From Microbacterium sp. (GTDB lineage: Bacteria; Actinomycetota; Actinomycetes; Actinomycetales; Microbacteriaceae): a DNA stretch of 64,000 nucleotides. The translations under genes and the position numbers were made by a program. Location: NCBI RefSeq assembly GCF_031178445.1, contig NZ_JAPSIY010000006.1:62001-126000 (forward strand). The letters are read 5' to 3'. Below, piece after piece: positions 19,551 through 28,540 of this stretch (within the stretch, counting starts at the first letter, position 1; each line of letters opens with the position of its first letter). A model generated the notes under the pieces. That model saw only the letters and a list, made by a program, of their open reading frames with translations, had not been told where the DNA came from and did no database searches.

Positions 19551-20765
19551 TCAGCCCAGGAACTCCCGCGCCGCAACGGCGAGCGCCGTCACTCCGGCTT
19601 CGACGGTCGGGTGGATGACGGGCGCGTAGAACGGCGAATGGTTGGTCGGGATGGCCTGATCCAGGGTGTCGTCGGCCATGGCCGCTGCGTACGCGACCGG
19701 ATCGGCCCCGCCCCAGAACCAGAACACCAGCGGCACTCCGGCGTCGCGTGCGAACCACGACACGTCCTCGCTGCCGGTGAACAGGCCGGGATCGATCACG
19801 GCATCCGAACCGAACGCCGATCGGAACGCCGAGATGACGCGGGCGGTGGCATCCGCGTCGTTGATGGTGGCGGGCAGCGTGTGCAGGGTCGTGATCTCGG
19901 GCTCGCGCTGCGCGCCGGATGCCGACGCCTCGGCGCGCACGATGCGCTCGACCTTCTCGAGCACCTTGTCGCGCAGCTGCTCGTCGGGGTAGCGCAGGCT
20001 CAGCTGCAAGGTGGCGTCGGCGGGGATGATGTTGTTCTTGGTGCCGGCGTGGATCGATCCGACTGTCACGACCGCCAGGTCGTGCGGGTCGACCTCGCGA
20101 GAGACGATGGTCTGCAGACGCATCACGGTGGCAGCCGCCATGACCACGGGATCCACGGTCGAGTGCGGGCGCGATCCGTGCCCGCCGCGGCCGTGCATCA
20201 CGACCTGGAGCCCGTCGGACGCCGACATCTGCGGACCCGGCCGCACGCCGATCACGCCGGCCGGCAGCGGGGTGACGTGCTGACCGAGCACGACGTCAGG
20301 GCGGGGGAAGCGGGCGAGCGCCCCGTCGTCGAGCATGGCGCGCGCCCCTGCGCCGTACTCCTCGGCGGGCTGGATCACGACCACGATCGTCCCCTGCCAG
20401 CTGCCGCGGTCACCGACGAGGCGCTCGACCGCGCCGATCATCGCGGTCACGTGCATGTCATGCCCGCAGGCGTGCATCACCGGCACAGTGTTGCCGTCGG
20501 GGTCGACGCCGACCGCGGTCGAGGCGTAGGCGAGACCGGTCTCCTCCTTGACGGGCAGGGCGTCCATGTCGGCGCGCAGCCAGACGACCGGTCCTTCGCC
20601 GTTCTCGAGCACCCCGATCACGCCGGTGACCCCGATGCCCTCGTGCACGTCCAGGCCGAGATCCCGCAGGTGCGCGGCGGCGATGCTGGCGGTACGGGTC
20701 TCCTGGAACGACAGCTCAGGATGGCGGTGCAGGTCGATGTACAGCGCTTCGAGGTCGATGCTCAT
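19551..20765 (-). CDS. M20-family metal-dependent amidohydrolase
   Basis: 404-residue M20D peptidase/amidohydrolase of the hippurate or indole-acetyl-amino-acid hydrolase type. Metal ligands are visible in HRHPELSF (13-20), WLRADMDALP (about 63-72), HACGHDMHV (about 98-106) and QPAEEYGAGA (about 131-140). GRGGHGSRPH is the dimerisation-lid block. It removes an acyl group from an N-acylated amino acid or small peptide in the cytoplasm; the precise substrate cannot be told. Gene neighbours (convergent alarmone synthetase, upstream SulP) give no pathway hint. Confidence 0.9.
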   Translation of the reverse strand: MSIDLEALYIDLHRHPELSFQETRTASIAAAHLRDLGLDVHEGIGVTGVIGVLENGEGPVVWLRADMDALPVKEETGLAYASTAVGVDPDGNTVPVMHACGHDMHVTAMIGAVERLVGDRGSWQGTIVVVIQPAEEYGAGARAMLDDGALARFPRPDVVLGQHVTPLPAGVIGVRPGPQMSASDGLQVVMHGRGGHGSRPHSTVDPVVMAAATVMRLQTIVSREVDPHDLAVVTVGSIHAGTKNNIIPADATLQLSLRYPDEQLRDKVLEKVERIVRAEASASGAQREPEITTLHTLPATINDADATARVISAFRSAFGSDAVIDPGLFTGSEDVSWFARDAGVPLVFWFWGGADPVAYAAAMADDTLDQAIPTNHSPFYAPVIHPTVEAGVTALAVAAREFLG

Positions 20766-20798
20766 GCGCCGAGCATAACGACGCCGATAGACCTTCGG

Positions 20799-22316
20799 TC
20801 AGTGCTCGCCGCCGAGTCCACCCGTCAGGCGATCCCGGAACGCGGCGGCGGTCTCGTTGAGCCCCGTGATCTCGACGGCGGTTCCATGCGCGGCGTACTT
20901 CGTGATCACGGCGTCCAGGGCCGCGACCGTCGACGCATCCCAGATGTGCGACCGAGACATGTCGATGACGACCCGACCGGGATCGGCGGCGTAGTCGAAC
21001 TGGGTGGTGAGGTCGTTGCTCGACGCGAAGAACAGCTCTCCGTCGACCGTGTACCGCGCTTCAGCGCCGTCGTCGGAGACGCTGCGCGTGACCGTCACGA
21101 AGTGCGCCACGCGTCGCGCGAACATCACCATGGCGGCGATCACGCCGAGGACCACGCCGATCGCCAGGTTGTGCGTCCACACCGTCGCGACCACGGTGAT
21201 CAGCATCACGGCCGTCTCGCTCTTCGGCATCCGTCGCAGAGTGGAGGGGCGGATGCTGTGCCAGTCGAAGGTCGCGACCGACACGAAGATCATCACAGCC
21301 ACGAGCGCCGCCATCGGGATGATCGCGACGACATCGCCGAGCACGAGAACGAGGATCAGCAGGAACACACCTGCCAGGAAGGTGGAGATGCGCGTGCGGG
21401 CACCGGATGCTTTGACGTTGATCATCGTCTGGCCGATCATCGCGCAGCCTCCCATCCCGCCGAAGAGACCGGAGACGATGTTCGCTCCGCCCTGTCCGAA
21501 CGCTTCGCGGGTCTTGCGGGAGTGGGTGTCGGTGATGTCGTCGACGAGCTTCGCCGTCATCAGCGACTCCATCAGGCCGACCAGCGCCATGGCCAGCGCG
21601 TAAGGACCGATGATCCCGAGCGTTTCGAGGGTGAGCGGCACGTCGGGGATGAAGAGGGCGGGCAGGCTGTCGGGCAGCGCGCCCTGGTCGCCGACATTCG
21701 GCACGGCGACGCCGAGCAGCACGACCGCGGCGGTCAGCACCACGATCGCGACCAGGGGCGCTGGCACGACCTTCGTGAGCCGGGGGAAGAGGAAGACGAT
21801 GGCGAGGCCGATGGCGGTGAGCGGATACACCGCCCACGGCACGCCGAGCAGCTGGGGCACCTGCGCGGAGAAGATGAGGATCGCCAGGGCGTTCACGAAG
21901 CCGACCATCACCGAGCGTGGGATGAAGCGCATGAGCTTGGCGACGCCGAGACCGGCGAGCACGAGCTGAATCATCCCCGCGAGGATGACCGTGGCGATGA
22001 AATACTGCATCCCGTGCTCGCGCACCACCGGGGCGATCACCAGCGCGACCGCACCTGTGGCGGCGGTGATCATCGCGGGCCTGCCACCGAGGAACGCGAT
22101 CACCACGGCCATGATGAACGAGGAGAACAGTCCGACGCGGGGGTCGACACCCGCGATGATCGAGAACGCGATGGCCTCGGGGATCAGCGCGAGAGCGACG
22201 ACGAGGCCGGCCAGCACCTCACGCGTCAGCAGGCGCGGGCTGCGCAGCGCCTGCCAGACGGTGGGTTCCATCCGGTAGCGGGAGGCGCTGTCGCGCGTGG
22301 GGGAGACCGCGGTCAT
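20799..22316 (-). CDS. SulP-family anion transporter with STAS domain
   Basis: 505-residue transporter with about 12-14 membrane segments followed by a cytoplasmic STAS domain from about residue 405. The SulP opening LAGLVVALALIPEAIAFSIIAGVDPRVGLFS appears at about 37-68; GGMGGCAMIGQTMINVKASGARTRIST is the second signature. The STAS part has RVVIDMSRSHIWDASTVAALD. Substrates in the family include sulfate, bicarbonate, chloride and dicarboxylates, and none is indicated by context. I prefer ATG 22316 (GGAG five bases upstream) to the in-frame GTG at 22322, which would be too close to that site. Confidence 0.9.
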   Translation of the reverse strand: MTAVSPTRDSASRYRMEPTVWQALRSPRLLTREVLAGLVVALALIPEAIAFSIIAGVDPRVGLFSSFIMAVVIAFLGGRPAMITAATGAVALVIAPVVREHGMQYFIATVILAGMIQLVLAGLGVAKLMRFIPRSVMVGFVNALAILIFSAQVPQLLGVPWAVYPLTAIGLAIVFLFPRLTKVVPAPLVAIVVLTAAVVLLGVAVPNVGDQGALPDSLPALFIPDVPLTLETLGIIGPYALAMALVGLMESLMTAKLVDDITDTHSRKTREAFGQGGANIVSGLFGGMGGCAMIGQTMINVKASGARTRISTFLAGVFLLILVLVLGDVVAIIPMAALVAVMIFVSVATFDWHSIRPSTLRRMPKSETAVMLITVVATVWTHNLAIGVVLGVIAAMVMFARRVAHFVTVTRSVSDDGAEARYTVDGELFFASSNDLTTQFDYAADPGRVVIDMSRSHIWDASTVAALDAVITKYAAHGTAVEITGLNETAAAFRDRLTGGLGGEH

Positions 22317-22715
22317 GAACACTCCGTAGCTCGGTTTCCCGCCCGCGTGGGCCTGGCGGATCAGCGAGTGCGAGCGGGGCGGCCGCAGCGGGCGCGGCCG
22401 TGAGAACTCTATCCGAGCGATGCGGGGCCGTTCGCCCGGCGGCCGGACAGGCGAGTTCCCAGGTGCAGCGTGGTACGGTTGGGTGTCCCTCCACCGGAGG
22501 CTTCACTCTCATCTCGGCCCGCGGCATCGTCGTGTGCGGCCCCTTCTCCGATCGTCTTCCCCGCGTGTGAGTGCCGCGGCCGACGGTCTCTCGCCCGCCG
22601 CTTCCGCGCATCTGCGCACGAGCGGCCGGTGTCAACACCCCAGATCGTGCCCACCGGAAGAATCGGTGCGGTGCTCCGGCCGCTCTGCGGCCATATCAAC
22701 AGAAAGAAGAAACAC
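22317..22715. promoter_or_regulatory. Divergent region with long structured cold-shock leader
   Basis: About 400 bases with no convincing gene. TACGGT (22474-22479) is a candidate -10 for the cold-shock gene, giving a leader of about 230 bases. Within it GAGCGGCCGG (22620-22629) pairs perfectly with CCGGCCGCTC (22676-22685), and CACCG/CGGTG (22652-22668) forms a nested hairpin. The segment just before the start is A-rich (CAACAGAAAGAAGAAACAC). Long structured leaders that change fold with temperature are typical of csp genes. The left part should hold the SulP promoter, which I could not pinpoint. Confidence 0.5.
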
Positions 22716-22919
22716 ATGGCCACTGGCACTGTGAAATGGTTCAACTCCGAGAAGGGCTTCGGCTTCATCGCTCCCGATGACGGCACCGATGACCTGTTCG
22801 CGCACTTCTCTGCGATCACCGGTTCGGGCTTCAAGGAGCTGACCGAGAACCAGAAGGTCGAGTTCGAGCCCGAGCGTGGCCCCAAGGGCATGCAGGCAGC
22901 GAACATCCGCCCGCTCTGA
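22716..22919 (+). CDS. cspA: Cold-shock protein, CspA family
   Basis: 67-residue single OB-fold nucleic-acid chaperone. RNP1 KGFGFI (16-21) and RNP2-like DLFAHFSAI (about 27-35) are present; [14 protein letters not shown] is the standard opening. It binds single-stranded RNA or DNA and prevents secondary structure at low temperature. An A-rich stretch with AGAAAGAAG precedes the start, and a clear hairpin terminator follows the stop, so the gene is monocistronic with a long leader. Confidence 0.96.
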   Translation: MATGTVKWFNSEKGFGFIAPDDGTDDLFAHFSAITGSGFKELTENQKVEFEPERGPKGMQAANIRPL

Positions 22920-22940
22920 GCGCGGCGCACTGCGACTAAG

Positions 22941-22979
22941 ACCGGTCGGAGCCTTCGGGCTCCGGCCGGTTTCGTCTTT
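22941..22979 (+). terminator. Rho-independent terminator after cspA
   Basis: A 13-base stem (ACCGGTCGGAGCC with GGCTCCGGCCGGT, one G-T pair) around a TTCG tetraloop, followed by TTCGTCTTT. It lies 21 bases after the cspA stop. Confidence 0.88.
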
Positions 22980-23130
22980 CCGCGGGGCGGCGCGCCGAGA
23001 GGCCAGAAACGCCCGGAATGAGCACGCGTGAGCGGCGTTTCCGACTCTTCAGCGTGCGCAGCGGCCCGGAGGGCGCTCGCGTGTGTCCGGCAGGGTTCGA
23101 ATCGGTTCGGAACTCTGCTTGGATGATCTG

Positions 23131-24336
23131 GTGCGTAAGAGCGATGAGTCGAAGGCCGCCGGGTTCGGAGCCCTGCTGTGGCTCTTCCTGGCGACGTTCT
23201 CGATGGGAATCGACGGGTACGTACTGGCGGGTCTGCTGCCGCAGATCGCGGACGATCTCGACGTGACGGATGCCGCCGCCGGCCAGCTCGTGGCGGTGTT
23301 CGCCCTGACGGCCGCGATCGCCGGTCCCGTGCTCAGCGCGCTGACCGGCGCCTGGGAGCGCAAGGGCGTGATCGCGGCATCCTTGGCGGTGTTCGTGCTC
23401 GGCAATCTCATGATCGCCATCGCGCCCGACTACTTCTGGGCCATGGCCGGACGTGTGATCTCGGCGCTCGGGGGCGCGCTGCTCAGTGCGGTGGTGAGTG
23501 CGTACGTGGTCGCCAAGACTCCCGTCGAGCGACGCGGTCGCGCCCTGTCGTTCGTGCTCGGCGGCTTCCTCGCCGCGACCGCGCTGGGCGTGCCGATCGG
23601 GCTGGTGATCGGTCAGGACGATTGGCGTCTGCCGCTGTTCCTGGTCACCGGCGTCGGCATCGTCTCGCTCGCCGGCATCCTGATCAAGGTGCCGCGACTG
23701 CATCTGCCCTCGCGGACCCTGCTCGAGACGCTGCGGCCACTGCGCCAGCCCGCACTGATCGGCGGCATCCTCGTCGCCACCGGCATCATGTGCGCCAGCT
23801 ACCTGTGCTTCACCTACGCCACCCTGATCTTCGGCCCGCGCATCGGCGACGGACTGGCGATGATCGGCGCGATGTTCGGCTACGGCGTGGTCAGCCTGAT
23901 CGGCAACCTCATCTCGGGCCGGATGATCGACCGCTTCGCTCCCGTGCACGTCGTCACGGTGATCGTCGGCGTACTGATCGGCGTCGCCCTGCTCGGCGCG
24001 GCGGGCCTGCTGCTGCCCGGCCTGGCCGGTGCGCTCGCCGCCTTCGCCTGGTTCTTCGCGTGTGCGTTCTTCAACGGAGGATCGGGCGTGGCGCTGCAGT
24101 CGCGCCTGAGCACTCTCGCTCCCGATTCGATCGCACTGGTGCTCGCGCTGAACGGTAGCGGCATGCAGCTCGGGTCGGCTCTCGGCGGGATGCTGGGCGG
24201 CGCGCTGCTGGTTGCGGGGCTGCCCGCCGACGGGCTGCTGCCGGCGTCTGCGGTGGTCCTCGCGATCACGATGGCCCTGCATCTCATGGTCGCGCGCGGC
24301 GCCCCGCGCGGGGCGGTGCTGGTGCCCGCGGCCTGA
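23131..24336 (+). CDS. MFS transporter, drug:H+ antiporter type
   Basis: 401-residue major facilitator with about 12 hydrophobic segments. LPQIADDLDVTDAAAGQLVAVFALTAAIAGPVLSAL (about 34-70) and WERKGVIAASL are typical of the AraJ/Cmr-like DHA1 exporters. It would export a drug or sugar using the proton gradient; the substrate is unknown. I start at GTG 23131, directly after GGATGATCTG, which makes the protein open with a short charged stretch and the first helix. The frame is open to 23083, but that stretch encodes no family sequence. It converges with the TetR gene downstream, with only three bases between the stops. Confidence 0.85.
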   Translation: MRKSDESKAAGFGALLWLFLATFSMGIDGYVLAGLLPQIADDLDVTDAAAGQLVAVFALTAAIAGPVLSALTGAWERKGVIAASLAVFVLGNLMIAIAPDYFWAMAGRVISALGGALLSAVVSAYVVAKTPVERRGRALSFVLGGFLAATALGVPIGLVIGQDDWRLPLFLVTGVGIVSLAGILIKVPRLHLPSRTLLETLRPLRQPALIGGILVATGIMCASYLCFTYATLIFGPRIGDGLAMIGAMFGYGVVSLIGNLISGRMIDRFAPVHVVTVIVGVLIGVALLGAAGLLLPGLAGALAAFAWFFACAFFNGGSGVALQSRLSTLAPDSIALVLALNGSGMQLGSALGGMLGGALLVAGLPADGLLPASAVVLAITMALHLMVARGAPRGAVLVPAA

Positions 24337-24339
24337 GAG

Positions 24340-24984
24340 TCAGCGGCGGTACGTCTCCAGCGCAGGGGCCGGGTGAAGCACCGCGTTGACGATCGCCCGG
24401 ATGGCGAACTCGGTCGAGGCGCCGAGATCGATGACATCCGGGTGCAGCAGCCATTGAAGCTGCAGTCCGTCCATCACGGCGAGGATCGCGGCGGATGCGG
24501 CGGCGACCGCATCACGGTCGGTCACGCCCTCGTCGGCGCACAGCGCGTCGAACGCCTCTGACACCTCGCGGCGCAAGGTGGTGTACCGCTCCTCGAAGTA
24601 GTCCCGGCCCGGATGCCGATCGGTCACGGACTCCGAGGAGAGCACCGTGTAGGCCTGCACGATCCCCGGTCGCTGAGCGTTGAGAAAAGCTGTTCGCACC
24701 AGGTGGAGGAACAGTTCCAGGCCGCCGGGGATGTGCTTCTCGGCGAGTTCGGCGACGTCGGCCTGGTCGCGGTACGCCAGCACCTCGAGCAGCAGCTTCT
24801 GCTTCGAACCGAAGTGGTGCAGCACCCCTGCGTGCGTCAACCCCACCTGTTCGGCGACGTCCGCGAGCGTGCCGTTCGCCGAGCCCTTATTGCCGAAGAT
24901 CTCAACGGCGGCCTTGAGGATCTGCTCGCGCTTCTCCAGCGTCTCGGGGCGGTGCTGGGTCGCCGCGCTGCTGCTGTTCGCCAT
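24340..24984 (-). CDS. TetR-family transcriptional regulator
   Basis: 214-residue repressor. The N-terminal helix-turn-helix runs through REQILKAAVEIFGNKG, GTLADVAEQVGLTHAGVLHHFGSKQKLLLEV (about 18-68); the C-terminal ligand domain includes GLELFLHLVRTAFLNAQRPGIVQAYTVLS. It is divergent from the Opp-type transporter operon, and two palindromes in the gap fit its operator. It probably represses that operon and itself until a sugar or its derivative binds. A start at ATG 24984 is chosen because it gives a normal short N-terminal tail before the HTH. Confidence 0.9.
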   Translation of the reverse strand: MANSSSAATQHRPETLEKREQILKAAVEIFGNKGSANGTLADVAEQVGLTHAGVLHHFGSKQKLLLEVLAYRDQADVAELAEKHIPGGLELFLHLVRTAFLNAQRPGIVQAYTVLSSESVTDRHPGRDYFEERYTTLRREVSEAFDALCADEGVTDRDAVAAASAAILAVMDGLQLQWLLHPDVIDLGASTEFAIRAIVNAVLHPAPALETYRR

Positions 24985-25029
24985 CGTTCCGCTCTCTCGT
25001 GCGTGTTTCGTGACCTTGTTGCCATGATA

Positions 25030-25045
25030 CTTACTTGTCAGTAAG
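25030..25045. promoter_or_regulatory. Candidate TetR operator 1
   Basis: CTTACT-TGTC-AGTAAG, 6-base perfect arms with a 4-base centre, in the divergent gap between the TetR gene and the binding-protein gene. It shares its TTACT...AGTAA half-sites with operator 2, 30 bases away. Confidence 0.65.
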
Positions 25046-25059
25046 CTTCCCGAAAACAC

Positions 25060-25081
25060 GCTTACTTTCCCGTGAGTAAGC
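25060..25081. promoter_or_regulatory. Candidate TetR operator 2
   Basis: GCTTACT-TTCCCGTG-AGTAAGC, 7-base perfect arms with an 8-base centre, 64 bases before the transporter start. Same half-site as operator 1 but with a centre four bases longer. Confidence 0.65.
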
Positions 25082-25145
25082 AAATCCCCCAGCCGGGCGC
25101 GATGCCCGGCATCCCTTGCACAAAGACCGTGTCGCAGGAGAAGCA

Positions 25146-26813
25146 ATGAAGCTCAGAAAGTCCCTGATCGCCGCCGCCGCGATGGCCGCGATCGGTGCCA
25201 CGGCGCTGGCCGGATGCTCGGCAGGCGGCGACCCGGCCGAGGCCGAAGCCGGCACTGGCGTCGCTCTCACCATCGCCAAACCCGACGGCGCGATCACCAC
25301 CGAGTCCCACAACCCGTACCTCGGTGACTCGTCTGCCTCGAAGTACGGGTATGCGAAGGTCATCTTCGAACCGCTCGCGCTCGTCAATCCGACCGGAGAT
25401 CTCGGCACCACCCCATGGCTGGCCGAGTCGGTCGCGTGGAACGACGACTACACCGAGCTCACCGTCGTGCCGCGCAGCGACGTCGCATGGAGCGATGGCG
25501 AGCCGTTCACCGCAGACGACATCGTCTTCACCTTCGACCAGTTCCTCAGCGGCAAGCTGGCCGACGCATCCGGCCTTCACTACGAAGGGGCGACGGTCGA
25601 CGGAGACCGCATCACCCTCGGATTCGCCGACTCGAAGTACACCGCCCAGGCGCGCGTGCTGCACACCCCGATCGTTCCCAAGCACATCTGGGAGAACATC
25701 GCCGACCCCAACACCGACCCGCTCACGGGTGAGGGACTCGTGGTCGGAACGGGGCCCTATGTGCTGTCGAACTGGACGACCGAGTCCGTCACCCTCACGG
25801 CCAACGAGAACTACTGGGGCGGCGAGCTGGCTGTGCCTGAGCTGCACTACGTCTCGTACGGCGACAACGCCGCACTCACCACCGCACTCGCGTCCGGCGA
25901 AGCCGACTGGGCGCAGGCGTTCATTCCGCAGATCGAGTCGAGCTATCTCTCAGCCGACGACGACAACCACTTCCTCGTCTCGCCGACCGCCGGAGCAGGA
26001 ACCCTGTTCTTCAACCTGCAGTCCGAGCCGTTCGACGACCCCGCCCTGCGCGAGGCACTGGCATGGACCATCGACCGCCAGGCCTACGTCGACATCGCAC
26101 GCGAAGGCGCGAGTGAAGTCGTCTGGAACGTCACCGGACTCGGCACACTGCTCGAGGACGAGATCATCCCCGAGTACAAGGACCAGAACTACTCGGTCGA
26201 CGTCGACAAGGCCAAGCAGATCCTCACCGACGCCGGCTACACCTGGAAGGACGAGAAGCTGATCGACCCCGACGGCGCTCCCGTCTCGTTCTCCATCTCG
26301 GTGCCATCGGGGTGGAGCGACTGGAACACCGAGCAGGCGCTCATCGCCGAGGAGCTCGATGAGGCACTCGGCATCGAGGTCAAGGTCGACCAGCCCGACT
26401 GGGGCGGCTGGGATGCCGCCCGCCAGGAGGGCACCTTCCAGGCGATCATCCACTGGCTCGAGGACACCGGCAACGCCTACGGCCTGTACACCTCGACGAT
26501 GGACCCGAAGTGGATCGTCGACGGCAAGGCGCAGTTCAACTTCGGCCGCTTCGAGGACCCTGCCGTGACCGAGGCGCTGAACACCTACGCCAACGCAGCC
26601 CGTGACGAGGACCGCAAGGCCGCGTCGGCGGTACTGCAGAAGGCCTTCGTCGAGAACGTGCCGGCGATCCCGCTGGGAGCGCACCCGCTTCTCGGTGAGT
26701 TCAACACCCGAAACTACGTCGGCTGGCCGTCAGAGGACGACCAGTACGCTTCGGCAGACCCGACCCAGCCCGGCATCGTGCAGGTGCTCACGAAGCTGAC
26801 ACCAGCCGGATAG
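25146..26813 (+). CDS. Opp/Dpp-type ABC transporter substrate-binding lipoprotein (probable oligosaccharide binder)
   Basis: 555-residue SBP family 5 lipoprotein; the lipobox is LAGC (Cys at about residue 22). Family features are GLVVGTGPYVLSNW, FNLQSEPFDDPALREALAWTIDRQAYV and PAIPLGAHPLLGEFNT. These proteins bind peptides but also, in several bacteria, cello- and other beta-linked oligosaccharides. Because the operon ends in a GH3 beta-glucosidase, a sugar ligand is more likely here than a peptide. AGGAG lies six bases before the ATG at 25146. First gene of a five-protein transporter plus GH3 operon, regulated by the divergent TetR gene. Confidence 0.9.
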   Translation: MKLRKSLIAAAAMAAIGATALAGCSAGGDPAEAEAGTGVALTIAKPDGAITTESHNPYLGDSSASKYGYAKVIFEPLALVNPTGDLGTTPWLAESVAWNDDYTELTVVPRSDVAWSDGEPFTADDIVFTFDQFLSGKLADASGLHYEGATVDGDRITLGFADSKYTAQARVLHTPIVPKHIWENIADPNTDPLTGEGLVVGTGPYVLSNWTTESVTLTANENYWGGELAVPELHYVSYGDNAALTTALASGEADWAQAFIPQIESSYLSADDDNHFLVSPTAGAGTLFFNLQSEPFDDPALREALAWTIDRQAYVDIAREGASEVVWNVTGLGTLLEDEIIPEYKDQNYSVDVDKAKQILTDAGYTWKDEKLIDPDGAPVSFSISVPSGWSDWNTEQALIAEELDEALGIEVKVDQPDWGGWDAARQEGTFQAIIHWLEDTGNAYGLYTSTMDPKWIVDGKAQFNFGRFEDPAVTEALNTYANAARDEDRKAASAVLQKAFVENVPAIPLGAHPLLGEFNTRNYVGWPSEDDQYASADPTQPGIVQVLTKLTPAG

Positions 26814-26827
26814 AACTCAGGTTCGTC

Positions 26828-26888
26828 TCGTCGTTCGCTCCGCGCTCGACGACCGGGAACCCCCGGTCGTCGAGTGAGCGAAGCGAGA
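26828..26888. repeat. Long inverted repeat between binding-protein and ATPase genes
   Basis: Perfect 13-base arms CTCGACGACCGGG (26845-26857) and CCCGGTCGTCGAG (26862-26874) around a 4-base loop. They extend outward through TTCGCT/AGCGAA. It lies directly after the binding-protein stop. It may serve as an mRNA processing or stability hairpin that keeps binding-protein transcript high, or as a partial terminator. The right half (GGTCGTCGAG-TGAGCGAAGCGAG) looks like an intergenic repeat common in related actinobacteria. Confidence 0.7.
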
Positions 26889-26915
26889 AGCACCGCGAAA
26901 GAACAGGGCACATCC

Positions 26916-27736
<821 letters not shown>

Positions 27737-27740
<4 letters not shown>

Positions 27741-28540
27741 CTGTTCTCGAAGTGCGACGGCTCACGAAGATCTACAGCGTGCGCGGCGCGGGGCGGATCA
27801 CCGCCCTCGACGACGTGAGTTTCACGCTGCGCTCCGGCACCACGCTCGGACTCGTGGGCCAGTCGGGGAGTGGGAAGTCCACGATCGCCAAGATACTGAC
27901 CCAGCTCGAGACGCCCACAGCCGGCGAGGTGCTGCTCGATGGCAGACCCATCCCGCGTCACGGGCGGGGGCTGCGGGCGTACCGGCAGCAGCTGCGCATG
28001 GTCTTCCAGGACCCGTTCGCGTCTCTGAACCCGTATCACTCGATCGGCTATCACCTGGAGCGGCCGTTGCGCCTCGACCACGTGGTGCCGAAGCGAGACA
28101 TCGAACAGGAGGTGCGCCGGCTGCTGCAGAGAGTGCGACTGGACGCGGACGCCGTGATCGACCGGCGGCCGCACGAGCTGTCCGGCGGACAGCGTCAGAG
28201 AGTCGCCATCGCCCGCGCCCTGGCTTCGCGACCTGCGATCCTTGTCGCCGACGAGCCGGTGTCCATGCTCGACGTCTCGATCCGACTGGGAGTGCTCAAC
28301 CTGCTCGCCGACCTGCAGCGCGAGGAGGGGCTCGGCGTGCTCTACATCACGCACGATCTCGCCACTGCCCGGCACTTCAGCGACGAGATCATGGTCCTCA
28401 ACCAGGGCAGAGTCGTGGAGCACGGCCCCGCCGACGACGTGATCCTCAGACCGCAGCATCCCTACACTCAGGAGCTGCGCGCAGCCTCGCCCGATCCCGA
28501 ACGGCATTTCGCGACGAGCACATCAGGAGGCGCAGCATGA
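27737..28540 (+). CDS. Opp/Dpp-type ABC transporter ATP-binding protein 2 (DppF-like)
   Basis: 267-residue ATPase. Walker A GQSGSGKST is at about 39-47, the Q-loop MVFQDPFASLNP near 86-97, the signature LSGGQRQRVAIARAL near 147-161 and Walker B ILVADEPVSMLD near 168-179. QHPYTQELRAASP near the C-terminus is the OppF/DppF oligopeptide-family tail. Overlaps its neighbours by four bases on each side (ATGA), so subunit synthesis is coupled. Confidence 0.93.

Noticed and set aside
19524..19553. TGAGCCC/GGGCTCA possible terminator between the alarmone synthetase and amidohydrolase genes
   Set aside because: The stem is only 7 bases with a 16-base loop and its right arm covers the opposing stop codon; too weak to list as a terminator.
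19611..22403. 930-codon open frame antisense to the amidohydrolase and SulP genes
   Set aside because: It runs across two well-supported genes on the other strand, with low-complexity His/Asp/Arg/Gly sequence typical of antisense frames.
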